Of a DNA stretch of 64,000 bases, positions 18,914-30,944 are shown piece by piece. The DNA lies in contig JASKMD010000002.1 of assembly GCA_030144725.1 (NCBI GenBank), forward strand, positions 1,571,611 to 1,635,610, written 5' to 3'. Both the position numbers and the translations under genes were made by a program. Under the pieces are notes generated by a model, which was not told the DNA's origin, ran no database searches, and was given only the letters and a program-made list of their open reading frames with translations. Source of the stretch: Haematococcus lacustris (taxonomy: Eukaryota; Chlorophyta; Chlorophyceae; Chlamydomonadales; Haematococcaceae). The number at the start of each line of letters is the position of its first letter. The stretch's first letter is position 1.

Positions 18914-21900
18914 GGCAGCCACATTTAGTCCGGCCAAACTGCGTGTGGCAGGCGCTGCTTGCAGCATGCCAGCAAGGTGCAGCAAGGTGGTTGGCAGGTT
19001 GGGGTGGCGGTGAGCAGGTTGGGGTTGGCTAGCTGAACCGTGAGGTGAGGCCTGGGTGTGGCTGGATGTGGCCCCTGCACCTAGGGCGGCTGCAGGGGAG
19101 GGGGGGCGCTGCAGCTGCCTGGCAGCTGCCGTAGCGGCAGAGGCTGCGCACACCGCTGCTGCCTGCTCCACCAGCCCAGCCTGCTCCAGGCGCTGCTGTT
19201 CAGCTTGCAGCAGGGCCAGCAGGGCTTGGGCCCCTGAGTCAGAGCGCAGCAGCGGCAGCAGGGAGAGGAGGGGAGAGGGGGGCAGGGCCACGGGGCCGGA
19301 TCCTGAGGAAGCGCAGGGAGGGGCCAGGGCAGAGGCTGGGGCTAGCCCAGGGTTGACAGCCAGGACCGGGGCTGGTGGGGAGGCAGTGGTCGTGGCTGTG
19401 GCTGTGGCTGGGGTGTCAGGTGCTGTGTCTGGGGTGTGGGTCAGGACGTGGGGCGGTGCTGCGGTGAGGACGGCGCTGAGCAGGGGCAGCAGCTGGGAGG
19501 TCTGGAGGCTGCCTAGGCAGCCTGGTACAGACAGCGCAGCCGCCAAGGGCTGCAGGTGGCCAGCTGCCTGCATGTCCTGTAACCAGTTCAGCAGGGAGTG
19601 GCTGACCCGCGGGATGGACTGCTGCTCTGACCCTGACCCTGACCCCGCCCCTGCCCCTGCCCCTGCGTCAGTCTCGACCGCCGCTGGCTCTTCCACAGCT
19701 GAGCTGATCGTCCCTGCTTCGGCACCAGGGCTGGTGGACACCGGCAGCAGCAGGGGGAGCAGCAGCTGCTGCAGTTGGAGCAGGCAGCCGTGGTCAACGG
19801 TGGGTGAGGGGGCGAGGGGGGCAGCAGGCATGGCGCCACTGCCTGTGCTGGGACTATCAGCGCTAAGAGCTGGAGTATGTCCTGCTGCTGCAACCACTTC
19901 GGATGCAGTCCCTGCTGCTGGGATGGCACCTGCCTGTGGCCCCCCCGCTGCCTTTAGCCCCCCCGATGCCTCTGGCCAGCCCAGCAGCTTGGCCACTGCT
20001 GTCAGCAGCTCAGCGCTGAGGAGCAGAGGAGGGGTCCAGGATAATGCAGAGGCAGCAGCCTGGGCACCCTCCGCTGCCCTTGTCTCACTCTGGGTCACAC
20101 CAGCGTTCACACCACCTGCAAGCCAGGAGGAGGAGGAGGAGGAGGAGGAGGAGGAAGGGGCATGAAGCCCTTTGCTACAAGCATGGTAAAGGCAGGGAAG
20201 GGCGGGTCAGGAAGCAGCAGTTCAGCTGGTCAGTGGGTTGATTAGGGCCAGGGGCATGTTGGGAAGAGAGGAGGGGGCGGGGGAGGAGACAGGGGTGAGG
20301 GGGTGGAGTCTGGGAGGCAGTCAGGGTCAGCAAGCAAGCAAGCCGTTTGGTCAACATTTCTTATCACCAGAGAGTGAGAGTCACCCCCTACCCTGAAGTG
20401 TGATACAAGTACCTGTCCATCTGCGTCCCTCTGGTGACATTGCTCTCCCGAGCATGAGCAACAAACACATATTTGAGGCTAAGGTTCTCATGCAACCCTC
20501 CACCCCACCCACCCACCTTCTCAATCCCACCCAACCTGCCCACACACCTACCCACCCACCCCCTCCTACACCTTCCCCCAGTCACCTTGTGTCTGGCAGT
20601 GTGCACCAGAAGGCGTCTGGCTGGAGCCGCTGCTGCAGTGAGCTGTGGAAATGCTGGAAGTCGCCATGCTCCCCGCTGAGGAGCCAGCCTCTTCAGCCTG
20701 CCCAGTGGCCTCCAACCCCTCTGCCCCTGCGCCCGCCCCCGCCCCCGCGCCTGCCTCCAAACCCCCCACCCCTGCCCCGGGGCTCAAGCCTGGGACCGAG
20801 CAGTAGGAGGGGTAGGGGGAGCCTGAGGCAGAGGCTGCTGGCACCACCCCATGAGCAGGGGGAGCAGCAGCAGCAGCGGCAGCTGCAGCAGCAGCAGGGA
20901 TGTAGGGGCCACGGGGCAAACCCCGCAGCGCCCATTCTGGCAGGCTGGTGAGTTGCGCAGGAGGGTCGGCCAGGGGCGGGGAGGGGCTGCTGGAGGGTGG
21001 GAGGGAGTGGCCCACACCATGGAAGCTGTGGGGCAGGGCGGCTCCAGCTGCAGCCTGCAGGGGACAGTGCAGTGTAGGCAGGGGGCTGTGACTTGAGGTG
21101 GACAGGCAGGAGGCAGGTAGGAGGGCGTGACTTGAGGAGTGGGACATGGGAGTTCGCTCACGGCTGCGGCGGCGGTGGCTGGCCTGCCCCTGTTCACAAC
21201 TCACAACAGGGGCAGGCCAGCCACCGCCGCAGCAACCGCAGCAGCTGTGAGTGTTGCAGATGGAAATCACAACAACACGAGACAGGCTGGCGAAGCAAGC
21301 TAGCTGCAGCTCGTGGTGGTGACAGACCCGCACCGGGGCCTTCAAAGCAGAGGCTCAGGCATTCTCTAGCAGCACCCCCACCTCAAACCGCTGCCCAGCC
21401 TCACTACTGACCCTTCCCCGCCATCCACCCCTGCCTGCTGCTGCCCCACCCCACCCCTGCCTAGGGTACCTGCCTAGCTATAGTGGCCTCTGCCCCCCTC
21501 ACCCCTCACCCCTGCCCCAGGGCCGACAGCCTGCTGGCCCCAGACCGTTCCCACCCCCCCTCAGGCCCCTCCCCTCCCCTCACATGTGACATGGGTTGAC
21601 CTGCTGCAGCGGTCAGGGGCGGTCCCAGGCGGGCATGGGCAGTTCGTGGCGGTGGGGGAGGCGGCGGTGGGATGAAGCGGGGCCTGCCCACGACGCGTTG
21701 CACTGAACCAGGATGGCTGGGCTGAGGTGCAGCCGGGGGAGTGGTGTAGTGGCTGCTGCCAGAGGTGGGGCCGTGCCCATCTTGGGGGTGGTGTGGGGGG
21801 TTGGGAGGGGGAGGAGGGGGAGGAGGGGGGAGGGGGGGCCCTCTGTAGGTGGTGCTGGAGGTAGGGGGGAGCTGGCTGGTGCCAGCAGCTGCATCGGCAG

Positions 21901-21932
21901 CAGGCAGGCAGTCAGGTTGGCAAGGAGAAGGG

Positions 21933-21973
<41 letters not shown>

Positions 21974-24342
21974 TTTGCGAGGCTGATAGCAGATCATGAA
22001 GGCATGTGCACGCATGTACACCCATGAAGCTACCGGCAGGAGAGGAGGGGTTACAGGCATGCACTACACACTAGCGCCCCTGAGAAGCCTATCCAGCAGC
22101 CATGAGAGCTTGGGCGGCTGGGAGCCGGCCTCAGGGGGCTTGGAGGTGCAGCGGCAGGCCTCCCTGCCTGCTCTGCTGCCCTGCTGCCCCATTGACCTTT
22201 CTGCCCTGCCGCCTTGTCTACCAAGCTACCCCTGCTGCCCCTTACAAGCACCCACTGGCCCCTGCAGCCCCCTGGAGCACTCGCAGCCCACCACCCAGAG
22301 GTGCTCCTCACCCGGACCTGATGGTGTGTTGAATTCCATAAGAGCCTCCAAGGGAAAACTGCCTATGGTATACTGGTATACTGCCTATGGGCAGTGACCC
22401 AGAGGCGCTCCTTACCCGGAGCCTGCCGAGGTGGCGGCGGTGGCGGTGGTGGTGGTGGTGGTTGTCGAGGCGGAAAGAAGCCTTCCCCAGCCGCATCCCA
22501 GGAGTGGTCAGTGGAGGCAAGGGCAGGGTAGGGGGCGGGGGGGTGGGGGCCCGTGTCCCCCGCCTCTGCTTGGGGGGCTGTGCGGGGCGGGGCAGGTGGT
22601 GGCTGGGGTAGGTGCGCACGTCCTGCCAGGCTGGGGGGCTGGGTTGGGTGGGTCTGGGTCTGGGGTCGGGGAGGGGGTGGTGGAGGAGGTGGTGGAGGGA
22701 AAGGGGGCAGGGGGTGTGCGGCAGGCGTGCCGGATGCTAGGGAGGTGCTGCTGCCTGAGTCACTGCCTGGATGGGACAGGTGGCCATGAGGGCTGGTGAG
22801 TGGGGGGGAGGGGGCAGAGGCAGGGGGAGGGACGGCTAGCCATGGGACCTGGCTGGCCATTGGGTGGCTGGGCCTGAGCCCTCCCCTCTGCGCTGCGCCC
22901 AGGTGCTGGAGCTGCTGGGCTGCATGGCCTTGCACAGGGGCAGAGGTGAGGGTGGCCACAGGCTGCTGGGCGACAGGTTGTGACACAGCTGCTGCGGTGG
23001 TGCTGACACTGCTGCTGCTGCTGCTGCTCGTCTGCAAGCTGAGGAGCTGCATCAGAGCCTGCTGAAGAGTGGTGACCTGGCTGCTTTGGCTGGGCTCCAG
23101 AGGGGCAGCCTGTTGTTGCTGCTGCTGCTGCTGCAGCTGCTGCTGCTGATGTTGCAGCTGCAGGAGCTGCTGCTGCTGCTGGAGTAGCTGCTGCTGGAGC
23201 TGCTGCAATAGCTGCTGGGAGGGTGCAGGGTGCAGCTGTGGGCTTGCCTGGGCCATTTTGGGGGGCTGCTGCTGTGGCATGAGGTAGAGCTGAAGTCCCC
23301 CTTGCTGCTGCTGTGCCTGCGCCTGCTGCTGCTGCTGCTGGAGGGGATGCTGCTGTTGTGGAAGGCACTGCAGCTGCAGTAGCTGCTGCATCAGCTGCTG
23401 CTGCTGCTGTTGTTGTTGCTGCTCTTGCTTGTGTTGCTGCATGAACAGCTGTTGCTGCTGCTCTTGCTTCTGCTGCATCATCAAGAGCTGCTGCTGCTGC
23501 TGCTGCTTGTGCTGCTGCTGCATCAGAAGTTGCTGTCGCTGCTGCTCCTGTTGCTGCATCAGAAGCTGCTGCTGCTGCTCCAGCAAGGCATACAGCTGCT
23601 GCTGCTCCTGCTGCGGCGGTTGCTGTGCTTGGATTGCTTGCGGGTCTGACAGCATAAGTGTGCTAAGGAGTGAGGTGAGCTGCTGGTCAGGCTGAGGCGT
23701 CACTACAGCCTGTGTGGAAGGCATGGCTGCACTCAGCTGCTGTAGCAGAGCAGTCAGGGTGTCATCCAGGTCAGCCCCCTGGCCGCTAGGCAGACCAAAA
23801 GTGGCTGACTGGTTTTCATACTGACCTGCCAAAGGTGCCGTCAGCATGCCCACTGGCACTGCGTATGGCACGTGAGAGGAGATGGAGGCTGCAGCACGGC
23901 TGCCTCCACCTTGGTCTGCAGAGACGTGCGCGTCGTTGGCTCCGTGCGCCATGACTTGGCCCAGGCTGCTCGCTGATGTTGCTGCGCCCAGGCTGCCCTC
24001 CAGCTTTTCCACGCCGTCAGAAATGTTTGCCCAGGGACCAGCCAGTTGCAGGAGCTGGGAGTCCATGTCAGGGCAGGTGGCTTTTGCCAATGCCTGTACC
24101 AATCCCGACTGGTTATTTAGGGTCGTGGTTGCGAGGATGCTTTGCGATGCGTATGGGCTCATGCGGCTGCTGTCACTACTGACGCTCGAGGTGTGGGTCA
24201 GGGCAGAGGCATGTCCGGGTAGGCCAGGTACAGATATCGCGGCGGTGGCAGATGTCGCCGGTACAGAGAGCCGTTGAGGCAGAGTCTGGACATTGCTCGA
24301 TCCAGAGGCTGACAGCCTGCGCTGTACAGAAATCACTTGCAT
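18548..24342 (-). CDS. Glutamine/proline-rich low-complexity protein, four inferred exons
   Basis: The frame can be followed on the minus strand through exons 24342-22416, 21888-21584, 21054-20586 and 20115-18548. Junction phases agree (1, 0, 1) and donors (GTAAGG, GTGAGG, GTGAC) and acceptors (ATGCAG, CTGCAG, TTGCAG) are plausible. The product would be about 1,420 residues. Exon 1 encodes long poly-Gln tracts with interspersed Leu/Met, then Ser- and Pro-rich stretches; later exons are Ala/Pro/Gly rich with Leu-rich helices such as LLSAELLTAVAKLLGW. No known domain is seen. Poly-Gln/Pro composition recalls transcriptional coactivators, but that is only a guess. The ATG at 24342 is the first in frame; an upstream exon is possible. 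Open frames arise easily in such composition. Confidence 0.5.
23100..23640 (-). repeat. CAG/CTG-rich poly-Gln coding tract
   Basis: Imperfect CTG-type trinucleotide repeats (CAG on the minus strand) encode runs of Gln broken by Leu, Met, His and Lys codons. CAA interruptions are rare. Confidence 0.9.
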
Positions 24343-25085
24343 ATGAACGTGGGAGGTGCGATTCGTGCAAGCCAGGGCGCTCACCCTAAGCTGCTGGCGA
24401 GCGCCCCATCTGTGCTGCTCATCTGCAAGCCGGCGTGTCGCAATGTGGGACACGAGTCCCTTTCCTCAGAGAGCCCAAACTGGCATTGCAGCACACTGGA
24501 GTGGCTAGGTTGCAACTTATGTGGCCCCACACGAAGACTCCAGGCCTGCAACTAGCAATCACAACGGCGCAGTTTATCGCAGAAAGCTAGTGGCAGCTAC
24601 GAGTGTTTGGAGCTAACTAAGCTACGGCATCTACTATAGCAGCCGTCTTGGACCCCAATAAGTATGAACTGTGAAGTGTGGTGTTGCCTTGACAATAATG
24701 AGCTCGCAGCCTGTGTTGCATCACATCTTTTGCTCTGTTTCGGAGTATCATGGGCGCTGTATCGATAAAATCCTGTGAGGTGTTGTGGTGAAAATGTTTA
24801 ATCTGCGAAGGAAAGGTCTGCCCTTGAAATGCAGAAACATTCGGGATCACGCACAGGCTGCGGGCTCATTGCGGTACTGATTATAGCAAGCGCTATCAAA
24901 CGCTGCACTCCTGCTCGTTCATGTAGTGTCTGTACCTTCCTCCACTACCTCGAGCCCCATACACAACCCGTCTATTGGTTGTTGACATCTACAGCTTGCT
25001 GGAGGCGGTGAGAGATGGAGCGGGGCATAAAGGTCAGCCTGTAGCCTAAGAGATGGCAAGCCGATACGGAGCATGATGTGGTGTC
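24343..25085. other. Intergenic upstream of the Gln-rich gene
   Basis: No supported gene. Presumably it includes the 5' region of the minus-strand Gln-rich gene. Confidence 0.4.
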
Positions 25086-25093
25086 ATGAAGGG

Positions 25094-25630
25094 CCCTTGC
25101 CCCTGCCCCTGCCCCCGCCCCTGCCCCTGCCCCTGCCCCTGCCCCTGCCCCTGCCCCTGCCCCTGCCCCTGCCCCTGCCCCTGCCCCTGCCCCTGCCCCT
25201 GCCCCTGCCCCTGCCCCTGCCCCTGCCCCTGCCCCTGCCCCTGCCCCTGCCCCTGCCCCTGCCCCTGCCCCTGCCCCTGCCCCTGCCCCTGCCCCTGCCC
25301 CTGCCCCTGCCCCTGCCCCTGCCCCTGCCCCTGCCCCTGCCCCTGCCCCTGCCCCTGCCCCTGCCCCTGCCCCTGCCCCTGCCCCTGCCCCTGCCCCTGC
25401 CCCGCCCCCGCCCCCGCCCCCGCCCCCGCCCACGCCCACGCCCACGCCCACGCCCACGCCCACGCCCACGCCCACGCCCACGCCCACGCCCACGCCCACG
25501 CCCACGCCCACGCCCACGCCCACGCCCACGCCCACGCCCACGCCCACGCCCACGCCCACGCCCACGCCCACGCCCACGCCCACGCCCACGCCCACGCCCA
25601 CGCCCACGCCCACGCCCACGCCCACGCCCC
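25094..25630. repeat. Compound hexamer microsatellite (CCCTGC)n-(CCCACG)n
   Basis: About 51 copies of a GCCCCT/CCCTGC hexamer run to about 25400, then a short CCCCCG transition, then about 33 copies of CCCACG to about 25627. The G-rich strand has regularly spaced GGG. All ORFs in this stretch are repeat artefacts. Confidence 0.97.
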
Positions 25631-25710
25631 GGCCCCGGCCCCGGTGATATCACTCCCAGGTGATTTGAGCCCGCCGCAAATGCACATTATTGTGACGTAG
25701 CCAACGCAGC

Positions 25711-25917
25711 TGTAGCGTGCTAATAGCACCGCCGATGACCGTTAAACTACCTTGTAACAGCAGACTGACATGGCCAGGGTTTAGGACATTCCCCCGAGGA
25801 GTCGAACCTCTGAAGCAGGCAGGCACGAAGGCCCACCTGCCCCTTTCGCCCACCATGTCACACTGCAGTACAACAGTACACGAGGACCGCGCAACGCTCG
25901 AAGAGCCGTTTGCTACA
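25711..25917 (-). repeat. 3' LTR of the Ty3/gypsy element (207 bp)
   Basis: In + orientation it begins TGTAGC and ends GCTACA, perfect 6-bp inverted termini with TG...CA. It is bounded inside by a pyrimidine run that is the polypurine tract on the coding strand. It contains, on the minus strand, GGTTCGACTCC, matching a tRNA T-arm/B-box consensus. Confidence 0.92.
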
Positions 25918-25992
25918 TTCCTCCCTCTCCACTCGAGGAACGTCCCGCCCCAGTGTAAAACACTGGGACTCGCAAAGCTTAAAGAAGCAATG

Positions 25993-28900
25993 CTAGAGCA
26001 AACCATGCACCGCATTATATGCAGCCAAAACTTCATCACAGTTCACCAGGTTCGACCTAGGCTCCCACGTGTTGTAGGTCTCATCATAACCTTTCCACTT
26101 CACAAGGTAGCCACGAGCTCTGCCAGCTCGAACAGCACGGTGATCCAGCAACTTCTCCACTTCATACAAAGGAGTCTCATCAAGCCAATCCACAGGTGGT
26201 GGCAGGTGAGGAAAGTCACTTGTGTATTTGCGCAGGAGTGATACATGGAACACAGGGTGCAACCTGCTCATGGCTGGAGGCAAGTCTAGCTTGACTGCCA
26301 CATTGTTGACAATGTGCAACACCTTGAAAGGACCTACAAAGCGAGGCAACAACTTCCTAGCTTTACCTGGTTTGAGCCTCAGGTTCTTGGTACTCAGTAG
26401 GACCAAGTCTCCTGGAACATACTTGACTTCCTTGCGACCCTTGTTAGCCATGTGCGCTTGTCGGCGTTGTGCTAGGTCCATGAAATGGCGCGCCTGCCTT
26501 ACATTCTCTTGCCACCAGTTGGAAAACTCTGGTTTGGTGTTGACAGACTTGTTGCGTTGACACGCGTCACAGTTGGCCACATAGTGGCGTACCTCTGATC
26601 GCATGCGAGGCCACCAGAAAACCCTGGAAATGCGCTCCAATGTCTTGGTGATACCGACATGGCCTGCAAACTGAGCATCATGCATCTCCAGCAATATCCT
26701 GGCCCTAAGCTCTGGGCAATCAGGTACCACAATCTGTTTCTTGTCTTTTGTGTGGTATAGACCATGCTCATCCACGTCATACGTGTCAGTGATACTGATG
26801 TCAGCAAAGACAGGATCGTTTCTGTAACCAGCTAACAGCTGCTCAGTCATGTTGACGTGATGTAGAGGATGGACAGGTAGCGGTGGAGGGGCTGGGATGT
26901 GTTGGACAACAGGTGGAGTGGCAGCTGGTTGCTGGACAACATGTTCACCACTAGCTTCCTCCCCCTCCAAACGACGCTTCTGCCCTCTAGTGACCACCAT
27001 CACAGGTGAAGCAAGAAGATCTACAGGCTGGTCAGGAATGCGAGACAGGGGGTCAGCGGGGTTAACTGCACCTGGTAGGTACTCAATGGTGAAGGTGTAG
27101 CGGGACAGCAATTCCATCCACCTGGTCTGCCTCCTTGATAACGTCTTCTGATTTGGCAAAGCCACCAGCGGCCTGTGATCTGTGTAGAGGGTAAAGGGAA
27201 CCCCCTCCAGGTAACAGCGCCACTCTTTACAAGCAGTGACGATGGCTAAAAGCTCCTGTTCCCCTGTGGAGTAGTTTTTCTCAGCAGGACTGAGCTTCTT
27301 GCTTAGATAAGCTAAGGGATGACCATCCTGCATTAAAACTGCTCCCACACCTTGCAGTGAGGCGTCACAGTATACCTGGAAAGGCTTGGAGATATCTGGG
27401 ATCCTGAGTAGTGGCACCTTAGATACAGCATGCTTAAGGGCATGAAATGCTTGCAGCTTATCATCAGGCCAGTGCTTCCAATCATATTTAAGACCTTCTT
27501 TGCCAGTCAGATCAGTCAGCGGTGCAGCCAATGCGCTAAAGTTATGAACAAACTTGCGCACAAAGTTTGCTGCACCCAGAAAGCGCTGCAAGGCAGTGAG
27601 ACTGTTGGGGACTGGCCATGTGGTGATGGACTGAATCTTATCAGGATCTACAGCCACACCACGGTCACTCACAATGTGCCCCAAGAACTTGAGGGCTGTC
27701 TTCATGAACTCACATTTGCTTAGCTTGGCAAAGAACTTGTGCTTGCGTAGAAGGTCCAGGACCCTCCTCAGATGCACGAAGTGCTCATCCACAGTCTTTG
27801 ACATGACAAGAATGTCGTCTAGATACACAAGAGCACAGTCGTTAATAACATCAGCAAAGGAGTCATTCATCACACGTTGAAACGTTGCTGGCGCATTGGT
27901 CAAACCAAAACAGAGCACCTTATACTGATAATGACCATCTGGGGTTCTGAAGGCTGTCTTTGGCACATCTTCAGCTGGAATTCTGATTTGATGGTACCCA
28001 GCCTGCAGGTCTAGAGATGAGAAGACGGTGCAGCCTGCCAACTTGTCAAACAAGTCATCTATGCGGGGTAAGGGGTACTGATCTCTGAGAGTCTGCTTAT
28101 TCAGCTGCCGATAGTCCACACACATCCTTAACTCACCACTCTTTTTCTTGACGAACAAGACCGGGGCTGCGTATGGAGAAGAAGATGGCTCAATGATGCC
28201 TTGGGCCAAGAAGGCTGTGATCTGCTTCTTCATCTCTGCAAGTTCAGGCTGGGTCATTCTGTAGGCTGGCAACGCTGGAGGCTTACAGCCTGGCTGCAAA
28301 GGGATGGTGTGACCAATAGGCCTCTCAGGTGGCAGTCCATTAAATGGTGCAAACACATCTGAGTACTCATTGATTAGATCTTTGAGTTTGGTAGATACCA
28401 CGGGAGGCACAGAATCAGGCGTGTTGAGCTGTTCTGCGCTGATCATGGCCACTAAGGCATGCCCACCTTTCCTCAACCATGACGCTGCTCGGTTGGCTGA
28501 GATGGTATGGGTACCATGTCTGGCCATGACATGGGCGCAGTGGGATGCCTTGATAGGCTCTGAGGGCTGACACCTGAGCACAGCTGAGTTGTTAGACAAC
28601 TGCATGGTGACGGTGCGCGTCAAATAATCCAGCAAAGCACCATTAGCTGTGAGCCAGTTGCTGCCCATTAACACATCAAAAGCTGAAAACATTTCTGGCA
28701 TTACCAGCAGTTCACACTTGGCTGTCAAGCTCTGCACATGCAACTCAACAGTAACAGCATGCGTGCAAAGCACCGGCTGTCCATTGGCCACAGAGAACTC
28801 ACGCGGTTGTGTCAACCTGTAGCTGCTCAGCCTGCACTTCTCAACAGCAGCACAATTGATGAAGCTTGCCGCTGAGCCACTGTCAAACAGCATGGTGCAG

Positions 28901-29043
28901 GCTATGCCATTCACACTACCAGAAAAAGAGAAGTGTAAAACACTGTTATCTGCAAGTGCTTGTGGCTTGGGTGTAGACACACCACACAAGGGCACGCTGC
29001 AGCAGGCTCCAACACAGATCTGGCCGTCCGGCTGGGCAACACA
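25993..29043 (-). CDS. Ty3/gypsy Pol (protease-RT-RNase H-truncated integrase-chromodomain)
   Basis: Pol continues in the same frame directly after the gag UGA at 29046-29044; the first possible start is a GTG at 28995, so it is probably made as a Gag-Pol fusion. Domains in order: aspartic protease ([10 protein letters not shown]), reverse transcriptase ([41 protein letters not shown]), RNase H ([24 protein letters not shown]), the integrase zinc-binding domain ([10 protein letters not shown]...CDACQRNK), then the integrase C-terminal region ([21 protein letters not shown]) and a chromodomain ([17 protein letters not shown]). Between CDACQRNK and the C-terminal region the ~150-180-residue DDE catalytic core is absent, in frame (junction about 26525-26545). 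RT and protease look intact. Confidence 0.93.
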   Translation of the reverse strand, partial: CVAQPDGQICVGACCSVPLCGVSTPKPQALADNSVLHFSFSGSVNGIACTMLFDSGSAASFINCAAVEKCRLSSYRLTQPREFSVANGQPVLCTHAVTVELHVQSLTAKCELLVMPEMFSAFDVLMGSNWLTANGALLDYLTRTVTMQLSNNSAVLRCQPSEPIKASHCAHVMARHGTHTISANRAASWLRKGGHALVAMISAEQLNTPDSVPPVVSTKLKDLINEYSDVFAPFNGLPPERPIGHTIPLQPGCKPPALPAYRMTQPELAEMKKQITAFLAQGIIEPSSSPYAAPVLFVKKKSGELRMCVDYRQLNKQTLRDQYPLPRIDDLFDKLAGCTVFSSLDLQAGYHQIRIPAEDVPKTAFRTPDGHYQYKVLCFGLTNAPATFQRVMNDSFADVINDCALVYLDDILVMSKTVDEHFVHLRRVLDLLRKHKFFAKLSKCEFMKTALKFLGHIVSDRGVAVDPDKIQSITTWPVPNSLTALQRFLGAANFVRKFVHNFSALAAPLTDLTGKEGLKYDWKHWPDDKLQAFHALKHAVSKVPLLRIPDISKPFQVYCDASLQGVGAVLMQDGHPLAYLSKKLSPAEKNYSTGEQELLAIVTACKEWRCYLEGVPFTLYTDHRPLVALPNQKTLSRRQTRWMELLSRYTFTIEYLPGAVNPADPLSRIPDQPVDLLASPVMVVTRGQKRRLEGEEASGEHVVQQPAATPPVVQHIPAPPPLPVHPLHHVNMTEQLLAGYRNDPVFADISITDTYDVDEHGLYHTKDKKQIVVPDCPELRARILLEMHDAQFAGHVGITKTLERISRVFWWPRMRSEVRHYVANCDACQRNKSVNTKPEFSNWWQENVRQARHFMDLAQRRQAHMANKGRKEVKYVPGDLVLLSTKNLRLKPGKARKLLPRFVGPFKVLHIVNNVAVKLDLPPAMSRLHPVFHVSLLRKYTSDFPHLPPPVDWLDETPLYEVEKLLDHRAVRAGRARGYLVKWKGYDETYNTWEPRSNLVNCDEVLAAYNAVHGLL

Positions 29044-30892
29044 TCACTTCCTCTTATCATAGGAGCTAGCAGGCCTGCGGGGGGGGCTGCGCTCACGCTT
29101 GGAACCCCTGGGTGGGTGGCTGCCACCACCTCCATGGCCACCGCTACGACCATAACCACCACCATGACCGCTGCCACCACCACCCTGGCCACCATGCCCT
29201 CCACCACCAGGACCATCCCCACCATCACCATGCCCACCGGTAGCAGCCGACTCGGCGACAGGGCGAGGGAAGCCTGTGATACGGCGTGCCTCCTCACATG
29301 TCAGGTGCTTGAGAGGGCACACCAGGCGGAAGTGGCCTGGGTCCCAGCAGTGATGGCACGCGAAACCTGGGCGGGGACGAGGTCCAATCTCCCTGGACCG
29401 GTAGGGCGCTGGGCGTCCGGCTGCGTGGGGGTGATACCCGCCCTGAGATCCTGGGCGGCTGCCGCCGGCATAGCCTCCAGAGTTGCTGCTCGTGACACGT
29501 GCATTTGCAACCGGGCGGACACCTGCACTCACATACTGCCGTGTAACAGCAGCAACAGGTGGGGGGGGGTCGACGTCCACCTTGAGAGGCTGCAACAGAG
29601 TGTAACACACGCTGGGCGTTCAGGGCTGACTGGATGGCATCATTCAATGATGGTGTGGTCATGAGTGACACATCTTGCGCCACCCTAGTGTGCAGCTCGG
29701 TGGTGAGACCCCTGACAAATGTGGTGACAAGCATGGATGGTTGCATGCAACTAGCACCAGCATATGTGAGCGTGTTCCTAAACTCCGTGATGTAGGAGTT
29801 AAGGGTACTCCCATGCGTCATACGCAGGGCATTGGGATCCAGAAGTTTCCTGCGATGCACTTCAGATTCATTGCGCAAGTCATCGCCAGCCATCTCCATG
29901 AAATGGACGCGCAGATATGGCCATGTGGGTCTACCATTATGCAACAGGATGTATGCATTTCTGGTAGCAGGGTACCACACTTCACGTGCTCTTCCTGACA
30001 GGAAATTGGGCATGGCCTCAGCAGGGTCAATGCCTAGGTATGCGCAATGCACCTCTAAGTCTTCACAGAACACTTCTGCCACTCTGCCACCTGTAAGGCA
30101 GTTATCTGTCCACTTATCTGGACCTGGTACCTTGACCCTGTGAGCAACTGGCTTCTCAATGGGTGCATTAGATGCAGGCAAGGCATTTCCAGTGCCAGCA
30201 GCAGTTGTGGTAGAAACCGGTGTGCCAGTAGGAACAGCAGCATTGTGCAATGCAACAGCAGTAGAGACTGGTGCGACATTCATGCCAATAAGTGCGGTAC
30301 GTGCAGAAGCACTGCCAGGTGCAACGTATTGACTACGAATGCTGGCCACCGACTTGGGATTGCTTACCACAGCGTCGGCCTGTCCGTGGATACGGTCCAG
30401 CTCGGCGATGCTGCTGCGTAGAGTAGCTGCCTCCGTTAGGGCGGCTTCCATTGAAGCTGTAACAGCGTTCAGCTGCAGGCGTAGTCGCGCCGCCTCCTCA
30501 GCATGGGCGGCTGAAGTGTTTGCAGGTGGAGGCGTCAAGAGGGCGTCTACGTAGGACGCTGGAGCCGTTGTAGTAGCTGGCTGCGCCTTAGCAGCGGCTT
30601 GGGCAGCATCTTCCACAGGCTTAAACAAAGCCAGAGCCTCAGGCGCCGCGAGGATCTTAGATAAGAGCTGGTTCACAAGCGCGGCCGTCTGGGCAGTAGA
30701 AAGTCCAGGCAGGTTAGCAAGAGGCGAAGCACCACTCACTGGAGGCAGCGTTGGCCCAGTTGAAACCGGCGCTCCTGCCAGGGGTGAAGCCTCCGCTCCC
30801 GCTGGTCCAGCAGGCAAGATTGCCTGGCCACCAGGAGTGGTGGTCTCAGTTGGGGGTTCGCCAGAAGGCGGAGTCGTGTTAGGTTCAGTCAT
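29044..30892 (-). pseudogene. Ty3/gypsy gag, frameshifted at a C9 tract
   Basis: Gag begins with the ATG at 30892-30890, shortly after the 5' LTR and leader. The first frame covers the capsid region (for example DKWTDNCLTGGRV, LSGRAREVWY, LDPNALRMTHGSTLN) to about 29570. The nucleocapsid continues in another frame and contains a CX2CX4HX4C zinc knuckle (CHHCWDPGHFRLVC) and an RGG/Gly-rich tail. The switch coincides with nine consecutive G on the + strand at 29561-29569. This can be a one-base mutation, a sequencing error in the homopolymer, or a frameshift site. The ORF ends in a UGA at 29046-29044 that is in frame with pol. Confidence 0.85.
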
Positions 30893-30944
30893 GTCCACGG
30901 TTACAAGGCGGCGTTGACACGCAACCTGGGTCGGAAACCAAAGA

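Noticed and set aside
21100..21240. Short inverted repeat around GGGGCAGGCCAGCCACCGCCG-like sequence as a possible terminator or MITE
   Set aside because: It is a local palindrome of about 30-40 bp in an inferred intron without target duplication or terminal motifs.
25073..25729. Hexamer-repeat ORFs encoding Pro-Leu, Gly-Arg, Ala-Trp and Cys-Pro dipeptides
   Set aside because: All frames are open because the hexamers lack stop codons; nothing supports translation.
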